Positions 55,501-60,171 of a DNA stretch of 64,000 nucleotides are shown one piece after another. The notes beneath the pieces were generated by a model that searched no databases, had not been told where the DNA came from, and saw only the letters and a program-made list of their open reading frames with translations. Source of the DNA: Paragonimus skrjabini miyazakii (taxonomy: Eukaryota; Platyhelminthes; Trematoda; Plagiorchiida; Troglotrematidae); the NCBI GenBank assembly GCA_014338405.1, contig JTDE01000925.1:52501-116500 (forward strand), given 5' to 3'. Numbering within the stretch: position 1 is the first letter of the stretch; every line of letters begins with the position of its first letter. Position numbers and translations under genes: made by a program.

Positions 55501-58500
55501 GATAGAGATAAACAAGACTTTCTGTACGCAGAGGGATGGCTCTCGTTTGTTAATTGCTACAGCCTCCGCGGATCGGAGGCGCCTTCGACCTTTCGTTACG
55601 CAACGTATCCAAAATGCCTTCTCCAGGTTAACCTGGGGTCGGCATATCAACAAATTTTGAACGATCGACGATGCTGGTTCTTTGAGTCTTGTCATATTCA
55701 AACCTGATAGAGGCATTGAGGTATCCAAGAGCATTTTGAAAGCCCAAACTGGAATGTTTTCATCGCCCCGACTGCGTGATTGCCGCTCCTTACTGCCTAG
55801 GTAATTGGCCCGGCATTCACTGAGACATTAATAATGTAATGTAATGTAATGTAATATTTGGCATCAGGCGGTACGGGTGTTTTCAACGATAGCATCAGGA
55901 GTCAGATGGTGGCGAACAACATGACCAGTGGGGCTATGTAGAACGTGCCTCTCATAGCCGTCGTGAGAAGTCACCATGATTGAAAAGCAAACGGATGTAG
56001 ACACTCAGTTTGGGACCTGTTCAAGTCATCACGGCAGCTGGCTTTTGTTTGTTGAATTTCTGCACACATGCTGACCGATAGTCAGTTTTTTAACATGGTT
56101 CTCAACAACTACATCTTCCTGGCCAACGTTCCTCTAGAACAGTTCCGTCTTGCGCGATAAAACGAAGTTCTGACTAGACCACGCTTGTACCGGATCGGCA
56201 AACAACCGTGAAAGTTCAAGTGCTACCCTATCAAAGGATGTTTCCGGTAGAAGGACCACAATACAGAGCTATTGTTCCGACCAGATTGTCTTGGTAACTG
56301 ATACACATTGATGTGTAAGTGTGTTCATGTGACTGTTGATTTCGTTGTTTGGCTTCACAATGTCCATTGAACTTTGCTATACAAACTCGCAAACTGTAGT
56401 ATGTACCTGATGTAACTCAGAGGAATGTGCTCGTGAGATATATTGTGCAAAACTGTCTCTGACTTCTCTGTGTACCTTTGATAATGGTAAAGGCCATCTG
56501 TAACCTCACACCTTTACACATAATGAGAATCTATGTGCTACAAATTTCACGTCAATAACTTTCGCCCGTTTCAGAGTAACTAGTTTTGTTTGTAGTTTAA
56601 CACACAGATCTGTTAAAATCTTAAACCTTTTGCTTGTTTTCCCTTCGTTTTTGTTTCAGGTTGAAAAAACACTTTACTCGTATTCAAGAGTTCTATCAAG
56701 CTCCAATTACCAGATTTATCTACAACACGGTAACCCACCAATTGCCACAGTTGATCTTTTGCTTGCAGATTTTCTATCAGCTGTTTCTCGCCGTATTTAG
56801 TCAAACCCTGCTTAAAAATCTGACTCTGAGCTTCTCATACAATGAGCTATTTCTCGTCCTAATGGTTGTCTCGTTTCTTTGTGAAGAACTGAAGCAGGTG
56901 AGTGATCGAATGGACGTCCGGACTACCTAGCACATTGAATACGGCACACATTAGGGTACAGCGACGTCAATATTAGCAGTGTTCACGGTGTCGCCTACAA
57001 GTTATCTAACTCTTACTATAGGTTATTGTCGTACAGACTTACCTAATGGTAGTCATGTAAAAATCATCCATTCTACTCACTCAGTATGATGAAATATTTT
57101 AAAAAAAATTTTGGTAACCGTTAGTCTATTAAACTGGTACATCGGACCAAAATTTTTTTCCAGTATAGGAATCTTCTCAACTGCGTTTCCTTTTTAATAA
57201 GTTGGTAAGGTTTTCACGTATTTTCTGGTTCCTCCAAAACCCCATTTTAAGTAGCCACGATATATCACCTAGAATGATTTTTATTTTTCTGATACCAGAT
57301 TGGCTGGATTGAAAAAAATCAACTGTTATGCCTAACTGTTATGGCTCAACTTTCGAAAAACTGGGGTTTTGAAAATGAAATGCACACGTTTCTCTAAAGT
57401 GTATTAGAATTTAACCATAATGTTCATTCCATTGAAGGTTGATAGCCCTCACTGAGCTTATTTTGGAGGTAAACATGAGGTGAAGATTCAAATACTTCGT
57501 CTGAAACTTAGACTATAAAATGGTCAGTAGTCAGTAATGTATATCGGATATGATATAGCTCAAATTATTCAAAGATCGAAAGTTTCAGGGCCACCTGTTG
57601 CCTACCTTTGACGGGCTACATTTTTATTTTCGTATGTCTAACGATGTGGTAATTGAACCGAGTTCAATATTCTCACAATTTTTGTGTTTCACTTTCAAGT
57701 AGCTAAAATCTAATGTTTATTTTGACTGTAGGCTTTCGGATCCGATTCCAGTTTCAGCGAGTACATAAGCGACGGATGGAATCAATTGGATTGTTTGGCT
57801 ATAGGACTGTTTAGCATCGGCTTTGCATTACGCATTCAGGCCTATGGACATGTACAACAGATTGGTGAAACCGCTTTGCTCACAACGCAGTTGGGAGTGG
57901 AAAAGAATCTAACTGACCCGACGGTGATACCATTCTACCATGTTGCAAACTTCACACAATTCGTTCATGAAACCTACTGGGCAGAAAATCAGAACAGGAA
58001 TTCCACCGCGATTGTATACAATGTGAATACAAATGATAGCAAAAGTCAGTGCGATAAAAATTTTGCTGACCGTATGGATTCATTTGATTGTACCGGATCA
58101 ATACTGATTACGAATTCGACAAGTGATGAATATTCCACATGGTCCGTGGATTCACCATACTACATACTGACCGATGAGCTTTTCACTATAGCCAGAATTT
58201 TCTATGCGATGAGTCTTTTTGCATTTTTCGTGCGACTGATGTACATTTTCAGCTTTAGTATGGTCTTGGGCCCGAAATTGGTCATGATCAATCGAATGGT
58301 AAGACAGAGATCAATGATGTTGTCCCCATTTTTTATTCATTCTAAATGCTGATGTTTTCATGAGACAAGTGTGAATTCAGTTTGACAGTAAATCAGGGTA
58401 GTGGCCATCGTCTGCTTGATCACGCGTTACTTATAATTATCACAGAGTGATATTAAACGCTTCGACTGACTAGTATTCGGTGTATTTGCATAAAGTTTGG

Positions 58501-60171
58501 ATTACGAAATTCATCACAACCTATGTCCATTACATCAGTTAGCATTCCGGATTACTTGAAAATATAAACTGTAGTATTCCTGCAAAACTGTTCTACAACC
58601 AGTAAGCAAAGCTACAGTCACGTGATAGGTGCAGTTTGCTTTATCAGATGTTCTCTATATCACCCGCAGGATAAACAACTAGAATCGAGCAGATTGATGC
58701 CATGAATTTTCTGCTATACTGTCTGAATTTGTTCCAAGCCCTCGTTAGCTTTGTTGATTAACTGACTAAGCCGGGAATATGTACAGTTCATATTTCGCTA
58801 CAGTGCTTCTCCTATCTTTACCAATCGCAAGTCGTATCGTGCACACTAAAGCTCATTTAATTTTGCGATCATCTTCGACAATGCAAAACGTTGGCAAATG
58901 TGCGTGGGTTTCTACGCGTCTAGTACGAGCATATAAGTGATATGAACAGTGCGTTTGACGAGCATTCTATACTTCCTCACTGATTCTTAGTGAGTGAGAT
59001 TCTCACAGCGATAGTCTTGTGGTCTGAAGTTATGAACAAAATGTATTATCATTTATGCAAATTACAGCGAATTCACGCAACAACATTTGAACAGGGAGAG
59101 ACAACATTTTAATGTCTTGTAATATGCACGTTGTGGATACATAAAAGAAGAGTGAACTCCAGAAGAAAAAAATTCATTGCAGACCTTAAAACGAAGAAGT
59201 ATCAGGCGAGAAATTAGGACGCGTACGTTGCATTTTAACGTTCAATATGATAGGAGCTTCCTTCTTCAACATTTGGACCTGAAGAGAAGAATATCGCAGC
59301 CAGAACAAAACCACACCTAAGCTGATCAGAACGCGCATAGCTAGTGTGTTTTGCTCTCGTCACTTGCTACAGCTCGCGTGGGCTCCTGGATTAAGCCTGC
59401 CGTGAAGAAACATAAGCTTGCATTCAGAATCCGCATAGCAGCTGAAGACAAATGACAAAGGAGCATGGTTATATATTAATGACTAGGAAAGCATGAGACA
59501 ACCTTTTGGCAGAAAGTAATAGACAACCAGAGCTTGGAAATGCTATTGAACAGTTAGTTCCGTGGTTATCAGTTTTCTCATAAATATATTTCGCAAGTTG
59601 AATTAGTTCACAACTTTTCCCATGAATATGGCAATTTATCATAGGTTTCTCCCTCCAGCACTGGCACATGAAGAAGTCAGTTGTCCTAAGTTGATAGCCA
59701 ATTCCTCTACTAACACGCCATTCAATTCGCGACTTTTCAGGTGGTTCATGATCTACTCCCATTCTTATCCATACTCCTGGTTTGTCAACTGGGTTATGGG
59801 ATTGCGTTCCAATCGATATCTTTTGCCAACGGATTTTTTACCGATTACGAACAAGACAAAATGAGTGAGTTCGGGATTTGTTTGCTGTCTTTACAGATTA
59901 ATTCTGAGTGGTAGATTAGGCTCACATGTACACAAGTATGTGAATTATTTTTAAGTGCTCCAAACTTAAGTTGAGCGCACTCACAACGCTTTTGACATCC
60001 ACGGTATTCTGATGAGCAGATATGTACAGTAATCGATCACATTTTTTTATTTTCTAGCCATCAATTCTACACTAACTCGCAAATCTGGTCTCAAGAGCCT
60101 GTATGATGTGGTAACTAGATCTTATTTCCAAATGCTTGGAGAGTTTCGAGTGGACGAGCTGGAAGGAGAGA
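7339..60171 (+). CDS. TRPM-family (melastatin) cation channel gene, partial, 22 exons seen
   Basis: Overall gene model. TRPM proteins are tetrameric plasma-membrane or organelle cation channels gated by ligands, lipids, calcium or temperature. Exon lengths sum to 5074 nt, about 1691 codons, and all 21 junctions have GT/AG ends with matching phase and no internal stop. Domains in order (partial numbering): LSDAT-type sensor region 1-437, remaining melastatin homology region 438-698, variable linker 699-1124, pre-S1 helical region 1125-1271, pre-S1/linker 1272-1343, S1-S2 1344-1423, S3-loop-S4 1424-1612, S5 1613-1653, pore 1654-1691. The family call rests on recognisable TRPM blocks in nearly every exon, including the S4-S5 GPKLVMINRM segment and the pore-helix MLGE. 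The start codon and the C-terminal half (S6, TRP box, coiled coil) are absent. Which flatworm TRPM paralogue this is cannot be told without alignment. Confidence 0.93.
7514..10298 (+). other. TRPM intron 1
   Basis: Phase-1 intron. Holds the non-LTR tail copy A (9392-9635); nothing else recognised. Confidence 0.85.
9392..9635 (-). mobile_element. non-LTR retrotransposon 3' end, copy A
   Basis: Shares about 240 bases with 25781-26029. Both begin on the + strand with an array of CAT triplets followed by tagacagcaatacatca and then track each other to catcagcaagacagc. On the minus strand this is an untranslated tail ending in an ATG-triplet array, typical of a retrotransposon 3' end. Copy A holds only the tail. 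Confidence 0.6.
10299..10465 (+). CDS. TRPM exon 2: LSDAT glycine-rich turn
   Basis: The acceptor is tctttcag; the donor is CAA|GTGAGT, phase 0. GCC G|GC splits the Gly codon shared with exon 1. It encodes residues 59-114, GCWIISDGLDRGLARVAGEAV then MTMVGVATYEKL. These correspond to the TRPM AWIITGG...GVxRHVGxAV and GVAPW blocks. The TGG turn is SDG and the APW is ATY here, so the pocket residues diverge while the fold pattern stays. Confidence 0.92.
10466..15591 (+). other. TRPM intron 2
   Basis: Phase-0 intron of 5.1 kb. Only the unexplained frame at 11679-11867; no repeat pair or TE domain seen. Confidence 0.8.
11679..11870 (+). other. unexplained short open frame
   Basis: 62 codons (ENFYTDILTVKW ... 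DLVPALWKTIWN, stop at 11865-11867) in the intron between exons 2 and 3. Composition looks protein-like, but no homology is recognised and the acceptor (ttgtacag at ~11666) is weak. Possibly a retrocopy scrap. Confidence 0.15.
15592..15951 (+). CDS. TRPM exon 3: acidic LSDAT insertion plus NHxFLLVD strand
   Basis: The acceptor is gatttag before TCT CGT; the donor is AAG|GTGAGT. It is a 360-nt symmetric phase 0-0 exon encoding residues 115-234. The first ~75 residues are acidic, Ser/Asp/Glu-rich and probably disordered (MSDEESNDEG region), and appear to be an insertion. They are followed by LRKRHFRLNQNHQFLLLVDQ, the equivalent of the TRPM LxxNHSHFILVDDG strand. The second Asp and Gly of VDDG are replaced by Gln-Leu. 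Confidence 0.9.
15952..16960 (+). other. TRPM intron 3
   Basis: Phase-0 intron, nothing recognised. Confidence 0.7.
16961..17068 (+). CDS. TRPM exon 4: short low-complexity cassette
   Basis: A 108-nt open block between a tattttag acceptor and an AAG|GTAATT donor, phase 0-0. It encodes residues 235-270, rich in Ser, Thr, Gln and Lys, with no homology I can name. It is accepted because it is frame-compatible, has both splice sites and lies 42 nt from exon 5. That 42-nt intron is very short, so the gap might instead be read or spliced differently. An alternative donor lies 8 nt upstream but would break the frame. Confidence 0.55.
17111..17509 (+). CDS. TRPM exon 5: low-complexity insertion plus LSDAT GIVAGGG strand
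   Basis: The acceptor is cttcttag before TCC CCA; the donor is CGG|GTAAGT, phase 0-0, 399 nt, residues 271-403. The first ~95 residues are Ser/Asn-rich and look like an insertion. The last ~40 carry VPICGIVAGGGSSTIEHI and CPMVIVR, the equivalents of the TRPM VPVVCLVVEGGxNTI and VPVVVCDGSGR blocks. A second AG six bases into the exon would change the frame, so the upstream one is chosen. Confidence 0.92.
18622..18993 (+). other. unexplained open frame with MRH-like end
   Basis: 116-124 codons open in the intron between exons 5 and 6. Around residues 75-95 it reads VETLNICLHETTYGMKYACP, the shape of the mannose-6-phosphate-receptor-homology pattern (Cys ... Phe/Tyr-x-W/M-x-T/Y-x-ACP). No splice sites or upstream partner were found; it may be a gene fragment or chance. 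Its first ~45 bases (18612-18660) resemble minus-strand sequence at 2500-2550 next to the mariner. Confidence 0.2.
21879..21899. repeat. (TA)n microsatellite
   Basis: Ten TA units in the intron before exon 6. Confidence 0.95.
22025..22128 (+). CDS. TRPM exon 6: GSG loop and following helix
   Basis: The acceptor is aactttcag; the donor is AA|GTGAGT, phase 0 in and 2 out. It starts GSGGMAEVIAEVIDF, which completes the TRPM xGSGRAADLLAF block begun in exon 5. The conserved Gly-Ser-Gly survives; the Arg-Ala-Ala-Asp after it has become Gly-Met-Ala-Glu. Confidence 0.92.
22129..24110 (+). other. TRPM intron 6
   Basis: Phase-2 intron, holding repeat R2 copy A (23583-23833). Confidence 0.85.
23583..23833. 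repeat. dispersed repeat, family R2, copy A
   Basis: About 250 bases that align with 48129-48384 from the shared ggctcatca/gagctcatca start, through gcttgtgagac and agcgtgtta, to tcgataaccc. They diverge by scattered substitutions, so both are old. No coding capacity is seen; possibly a SINE or a piece of an LTR. Confidence 0.7.
24111..24409 (+). CDS. TRPM exon 7: helical segment with DxD and ALL motif
   Basis: The acceptor is ttttcattag; the donor is G|GTGAGT, phase 2 in and 1 out, residues 438-537. A Lys-rich stretch (residues ~455-490) is followed by HSHLLSVFDSDDTDLDGYM and ISALLSS. This is the TRPM ELITVFHIGSDEHQDIDVAILTALL region, which normally begins the ankyrin-like part of the melastatin homology region. 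Confidence 0.92.
24410..27229 (+). other. TRPM intron 7
   Basis: Phase-1 intron, holding the non-LTR 3' end copy B (25781-26180). A 91-codon plus-strand frame just before it (25483-25758) is not recognised. Confidence 0.85.
25781..26180 (-). mobile_element. non-LTR retrotransposon 3' end, copy B with C-terminal coding
   Basis: Tail as in copy A. Upstream on the minus strand (26066-26174) it has a short open block ending in a stop at 26066-26068, with NRAQWRECCRCLAELS. That block has the look of the C-terminal end of a flatworm non-LTR polyprotein. An in-frame TAG lies just upstream, so the copy is dead. Clade not determined. Confidence 0.55.
27230..27345 (+). CDS. TRPM exon 8: WNRVDIAK-like helix
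   Basis: The acceptor is tgctttcag; the donor is AAA|GTAAGG, phase 1 in and 0 out, residues 538-576. LEIAIRLNRADIARTKIF matches the TRPM block LxLAWNRVDIAKNHIF. It is clearly the direct continuation of exon 7. Confidence 0.93.
29609..29743 (-). repeat. PLE1 inverted terminal repeat, left
   Basis: Reverse complement of 30783-30911 with about 90 percent identity by eye. The left copy has a few extra bases (near 29672-29680). The best-preserved stretches are gggactagacacgcctaca and the ribozyme-like core. Confidence 0.9.
29634..29674 (-). ncRNA. hammerhead ribozyme-like motif in PLE1 left repeat
   Basis: Read on the minus strand: 5' stem I TTGCGA, core CTGATGA, an 8-base stem II segment GAGTAAAT, GAAA, palindromic stem III TGTTAACA, UA cleavage context, then TCGCAA, which pairs perfectly with the first stem I strand (6 bp). 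Order and spacing fit a minimal type I hammerhead. Stem II is weak as a hairpin. Penelope-like elements are known to carry such minimal hammerheads, thought to act as dimers, and a palindromic stem III suits that. Activity is inferred only. Confidence 0.65.
29775..30801 (+). pseudogene. Penelope-like RT/GIY-YIG open frame, degraded
   Basis: Starts just before the RT motif C, here NVDDILIF (Tyr of YxDD replaced by Asn). Then comes NSLPFW/MDVLITKRADG across a frame shift near 29960, then VFLFLPFKGDHLANDIK, the family's LPFKGD motif, after another shift near 30180. The GIY-YIG part VYIGRTAR follows with a TAA at 30490, then EHIPKWLKQQ, SSIAKHVMTTGHQVDP and PTLCAQKGLRQPIGLPW. At least two frame shifts and one stop; the upstream RT is missing. 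Confidence 0.9.
30783..30911 (+). repeat. PLE1 inverted terminal repeat, right
   Basis: Partner of 29609-29743. It begins inside the last codons of the endonuclease frame and ends 78 bases before TRPM exon 9. Confidence 0.9.
30845..30885 (+). ncRNA. hammerhead ribozyme-like motif in PLE1 right repeat
   Basis: Same 41-base layout as 29634-29674 on the opposite strand. Core CTGATGA, GAAA and stem III TGTTAACA are identical. One stem I base is changed (TTGAGA against TCGCAA gives five of six pairs), so this copy is probably decaying. Confidence 0.6.
30990..31139 (+). CDS. TRPM exon 9: LLLENG...FL...LERLY helices
   Basis: The acceptor is ggattttag; the donor is ACG|GTAAGT. It is 150 nt, phase 0-0, residues 577-626. 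DFVSLLLENGFNLEEFLSV and LERLYTE match the TRPM segment VxLLLENGVNMHKFLTIPRLEELYN. The exon sits 78 nt after one Penelope-like element and about 290 nt before a second. Confidence 0.94.
31140..34248 (+). other. TRPM intron 9
   Basis: Phase-0 intron, holding PLE2 (31431-32279). The rest is unrecognised. Confidence 0.85.
31431..32279 (+). mobile_element. Penelope-like element 2, degraded
   Basis: Separate copy in the intron after exon 9, same strand. It opens with the RT motif SYIDDIFLIS (intact YxDD). NESLPFLDVYITRKADG and QRSVQRKSTWMGQYLHF follow; a stop at ~31770 and a shift precede FSIKGDYLGRNIKYRL. The GIY-YIG part is YEYRCRRGASYIGRDKRQLE, then EHIPKWIRKQV and SLVTRHIPMTQHQYDP. It resembles PLE1 in layout but not closely in sequence, so it is an independent insertion. 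No terminal repeats were found. Confidence 0.85.
34249..34465 (+). CDS. TRPM exon 10: end of melastatin homology region
   Basis: The acceptor is ttttgtag; the chosen donor is AAAG|GTCAGC, phase 0 in and 1 out, residues 627-698. VMLRDIGRIIKNLVGDFYHP and TKRFRST correspond to the TRPM LxDIGxVIxxLMGxxYxxxYTRKRFR block. It ends with an acidic tail. Reading past the donor meets TGA at 34522, three bases before a stronger GTAAGT donor at 34527, so the early GTCAGC donor is needed for the full-length protein. Confidence 0.9.
34466..35569 (+). other. TRPM intron 10
   Basis: Phase-1 intron with an in-frame TGA at 34522 and a strong alternative GTAAGT donor at 34527. No TE seen. Confidence 0.8.
35570..36430 (+). 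CDS. TRPM exon 11: large disordered linker exon
   Basis: The acceptor is tttaattag; the donor is CCAG|GTCAGC, phase 1-1, 861 nt (287 codon equivalents), residues 699-985. It is rich in Lys, Glu, Ser, Pro and Asp, with Ser/Asp/Glu runs near codons 70-130, and has no domain I can name. A part around YIVRPITAFQLGYQPYVGTS is less polar. This is where vertebrate TRPM6/7/3-type channels carry a variable linker between the melastatin region and the pre-S1 helices. Without splicing the frame stops at 36487. Confidence 0.85.
36431..41516 (+). other. TRPM intron 11
   Basis: Phase-1 intron of 5.1 kb. 40590-40800 is less AT-rich, with a CCAAT and a TATA-like box, and may be part of a repeat. Extra small phase-1 linker exons could hide here unseen. 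Confidence 0.75.
41517..41900 (+). CDS. TRPM exon 12: basic linker exon
   Basis: The acceptor is tttttcttcag; the donor is CAA A|GTAAGT, phase 1-1, 384 nt, residues 986-1113. It is very basic and ends in an Arg/Lys/Glu-rich helix (residues ~1075-1100, with REKERKxR-like spacing) that could form a coiled coil. No homology is recognised. Assignment rests on strong splice sites, matching phase and an open frame of 128 codons. Confidence 0.78.
42701..42705. repeat. target-site duplication GGTAT, left
   Basis: Identical to 43175-43179; brackets the solo LTR exactly. Confidence 0.85.
42893..42900 (+). promoter_or_regulatory. TATA box of the solo LTR
   Basis: TATAAATA preceded by GTGCCC. The expected start site, 25-32 bases on, falls at about 42920-42930, right at the start of the 72-bp duplication. 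Confidence 0.6.
42928..43068 (+). repeat. 72-bp tandem duplication inside the LTR
   Basis: Two copies of a 72-base unit starting ccgttttgtggcggaac, the first at 42928-42999 and the second at 43000-43068, differing only at the last few bases. It was probably a recent duplication, since the copies are almost identical while the rest of the local repeats are worn. The unit length is a multiple of three, but no gene frame is implied. Confidence 0.95.
43175..43179. repeat. target-site duplication GGTAT, right
   Basis: Identical to 42701-42705. Confidence 0.85.
44599..44615. repeat. (TC)n microsatellite
   Basis: Pyrimidine run of TC units about 95 bases before the micro-exon 13 acceptor. It could help as a distant polypyrimidine tract, but is probably just a simple repeat. 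Confidence 0.9.
44710..44742 (+). CDS. TRPM exon 13: 33-nt micro-exon
   Basis: A short block RMEELKPAKLA between a catttgtag acceptor and an A|GTAAGT donor. It is phase 1-1 and 33 nt, so including or skipping it keeps the frame. Both splice sites are good, but with eleven residues there is no homology to support it. Confidence 0.55.
44743..46701 (+). other. TRPM intron 13
   Basis: Phase-1 intron. Minus-strand frames at 45675-46153 show no known motif. Confidence 0.75.
46702..46814 (+). CDS. TRPM exon 14: pre-S1 helix pair
   Basis: The acceptor is cctattgcag; the donor is AAG|GTGAGC, phase 1 in and 0 out, residues 1125-1162. FERPAREIMIMCMLLGKLTM then TQVFWSHEK matches the TRPM block PLNELLIWAVLMKRQxMAxFLWQHGEE. 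Confidence 0.93.
46815..47667 (+). other. TRPM intron 14
   Basis: Phase-0 intron, nothing recognised. Confidence 0.85.
47668..47768 (+). CDS. TRPM exon 15: AAALIG...L helices
   Basis: The acceptor is aattttcag; the donor is AG|GTAAGG, phase 0 in and 2 out, residues 1163-1195. EPIAAALIGSILFGELA matches the TRPM segment EESMAKALVACKIYRSMA that follows WQHG. Confidence 0.92.
47769..49309 (+). other. TRPM intron 15
   Basis: Phase-2 intron with repeat R2 copy B (48129-48384). A 128-codon frame at 48614-49000 has no recognisable motif. Confidence 0.85.
48129..48384. repeat. dispersed repeat, family R2, copy B
   Basis: Partner of 23583-23833 in the same orientation. The 40 bases before it (from about 48090) also resemble 4247-4295, suggesting that a third, truncated copy lies near 4250. 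Confidence 0.7.
49310..49535 (+). CDS. TRPM exon 16: pre-S1 domain ending in the WMG signature
   Basis: The acceptor is ctttccaaag, a weaker non-pyrimidine AAG end; the donor is CAG|GTAGGT, phase 2 in and 0 out, residues 1196-1271. It carries AEEVLDECYQEDRLRTQLLL, then SSVIRLAARGRCIRFMAHPCCQ and LLSGVWMGGL. This matches the TRPM AVELLDQSxxxDExxAxxLLT, CLxLAVxxxxRxFVAHTCxQxLLxDMWMGRL block, one of the clearest family signatures in the gene. Confidence 0.95.
49536..51601 (+). other. TRPM intron 16
   Basis: Phase-0 intron. A coding-looking plus-strand stretch at about 50747-51026 is broken by a stop and lacks splice sites; not accepted as an exon. Confidence 0.8.
51602..51703 (+). CDS. TRPM exon 17: pre-S1 hydrophobic helix
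   Basis: The acceptor is cacttcacag; the donor is CAG|GTAAGT. It is a 102-nt phase 0-0 exon, residues 1272-1305. FLTGIIIGLSCPLLLPQVMK fits the hydrophobic segment with a Pro-Pro or Pro kink that follows WMGRL in TRPM proteins. Confidence 0.88.
51897..52012 (+). CDS. TRPM exon 18: cytosolic linker before S1
   Basis: Two AGs compete. Only the upstream gcttag (before TCC ACA) keeps the frame; the one 7 nt downstream leads to a stop. The donor is AA|GTAAGT, phase 0 in and 2 out, residues 1306-1343. It is polar and basic, with no recognised motif, and joins cleanly to the S1 exon as K-L-K-K. Confidence 0.78.
55486..55734 (-). mobile_element. Penelope-like element 3, 3' fragment
   Basis: Minus-strand frame with VNLEKAFWIRCVTKGRRRLR, SAEAVAIN and REPSLCVQKVLF, matching the C-terminal end of Penelope-like GIY-YIG proteins (the AEAxxI...PxLCxQK signature). 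Only the last ~60 codons are recognisable. It lies in the intron before the S1-S2 exon. Confidence 0.7.
55832..55855 (+). repeat. (TAATG)n microsatellite
   Basis: About five TAATG units right after a block (55735-55831) that looks like a retroelement 3' end. It may be that element's tandem tail. Confidence 0.85.
56660..56897 (+). CDS. TRPM exon 19: S1 and S2
   Basis: The acceptor is ttgtttcag; the donor is CAG|GTGAGT, phase 2 in and 0 out, residues 1344-1423. FYQAPITRFIYNT is the family's FYxAPIVKFWFNT entry into S1. S1 runs to about VFSQT and S2 is NELFLVLMVVSFLCEELKQ, matching the TRPM EWIVIAYIFTYAIEKVRE position. Confidence 0.94.
56898..57731 (+). other. TRPM intron 19
   Basis: Phase-0 intron, nothing recognised. 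Confidence 0.9.
57732..58298 (+). CDS. TRPM exon 20: S3, long extracellular loop, S4
   Basis: The acceptor is tgactgtag; the donor is ATG|GTAAGA, 567 nt, phase 0-0, residues 1424-1612. S3 is WNQLDCLAIGLFSIGFALRI. S4 and the S4-S5 start are ARIFYAMSLFAFFVRLMYIF then GPKLVMINRM, matching the TRPM GPYVMMIGKM. Between them lie about 110 residues, where vertebrate TRPMs have a loop of a few to a few tens of residues. The insert has five N-glycosylation sequons (NLT, NFT, NST, NDS, NST) and two cysteines. Confidence 0.95.
58299..59740 (+). other. TRPM intron 20
   Basis: Phase-0 intron between S4 and S5, nothing recognised. Confidence 0.9.
59741..59864 (+). CDS. TRPM exon 21: S5
   Basis: The acceptor is gacttttcag; the donor is ATG A|GTGAGT, phase 0 in and 1 out, residues 1613-1653. 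VVHDLLPFLSILLVCQLGYG followed by IAFQSIS fits TRPM S5 (the MxxVVxxALVLLSFGVxxxAI pattern). It joins in frame to the S4-S5 sequence of exon 20. Confidence 0.92.
60058..60171 (+). CDS. TRPM exon 22: pore helix and selectivity filter
   Basis: The acceptor is ttttctag; the donor is GAG A|GTAAGT, phase 1 in and 1 out, residues 1654-1691. LYDVVTRSYFQMLGEFRVDE lines up with the TRPM pore block IVFHPYWMIFGEVYAYEID. The filter Gly-Glu is the type found in TRPM1/3/6/7 rather than the Gly-Gln of TRPM2/4/5/8. It is the last recognised exon; the disulfide loop and S6 should follow but were not found before 64000. Confidence 0.92.

Larger units (their letters stand above)
52013..56659 (+). other. TRPM intron 18
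   Basis: Phase-2 intron of 4.6 kb, holding PLE3 (55486-55734) and the (TAATG)n tail (55832-55855). 53659-54033 has overlapping frames on both strands, none recognised. Confidence 0.85.
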
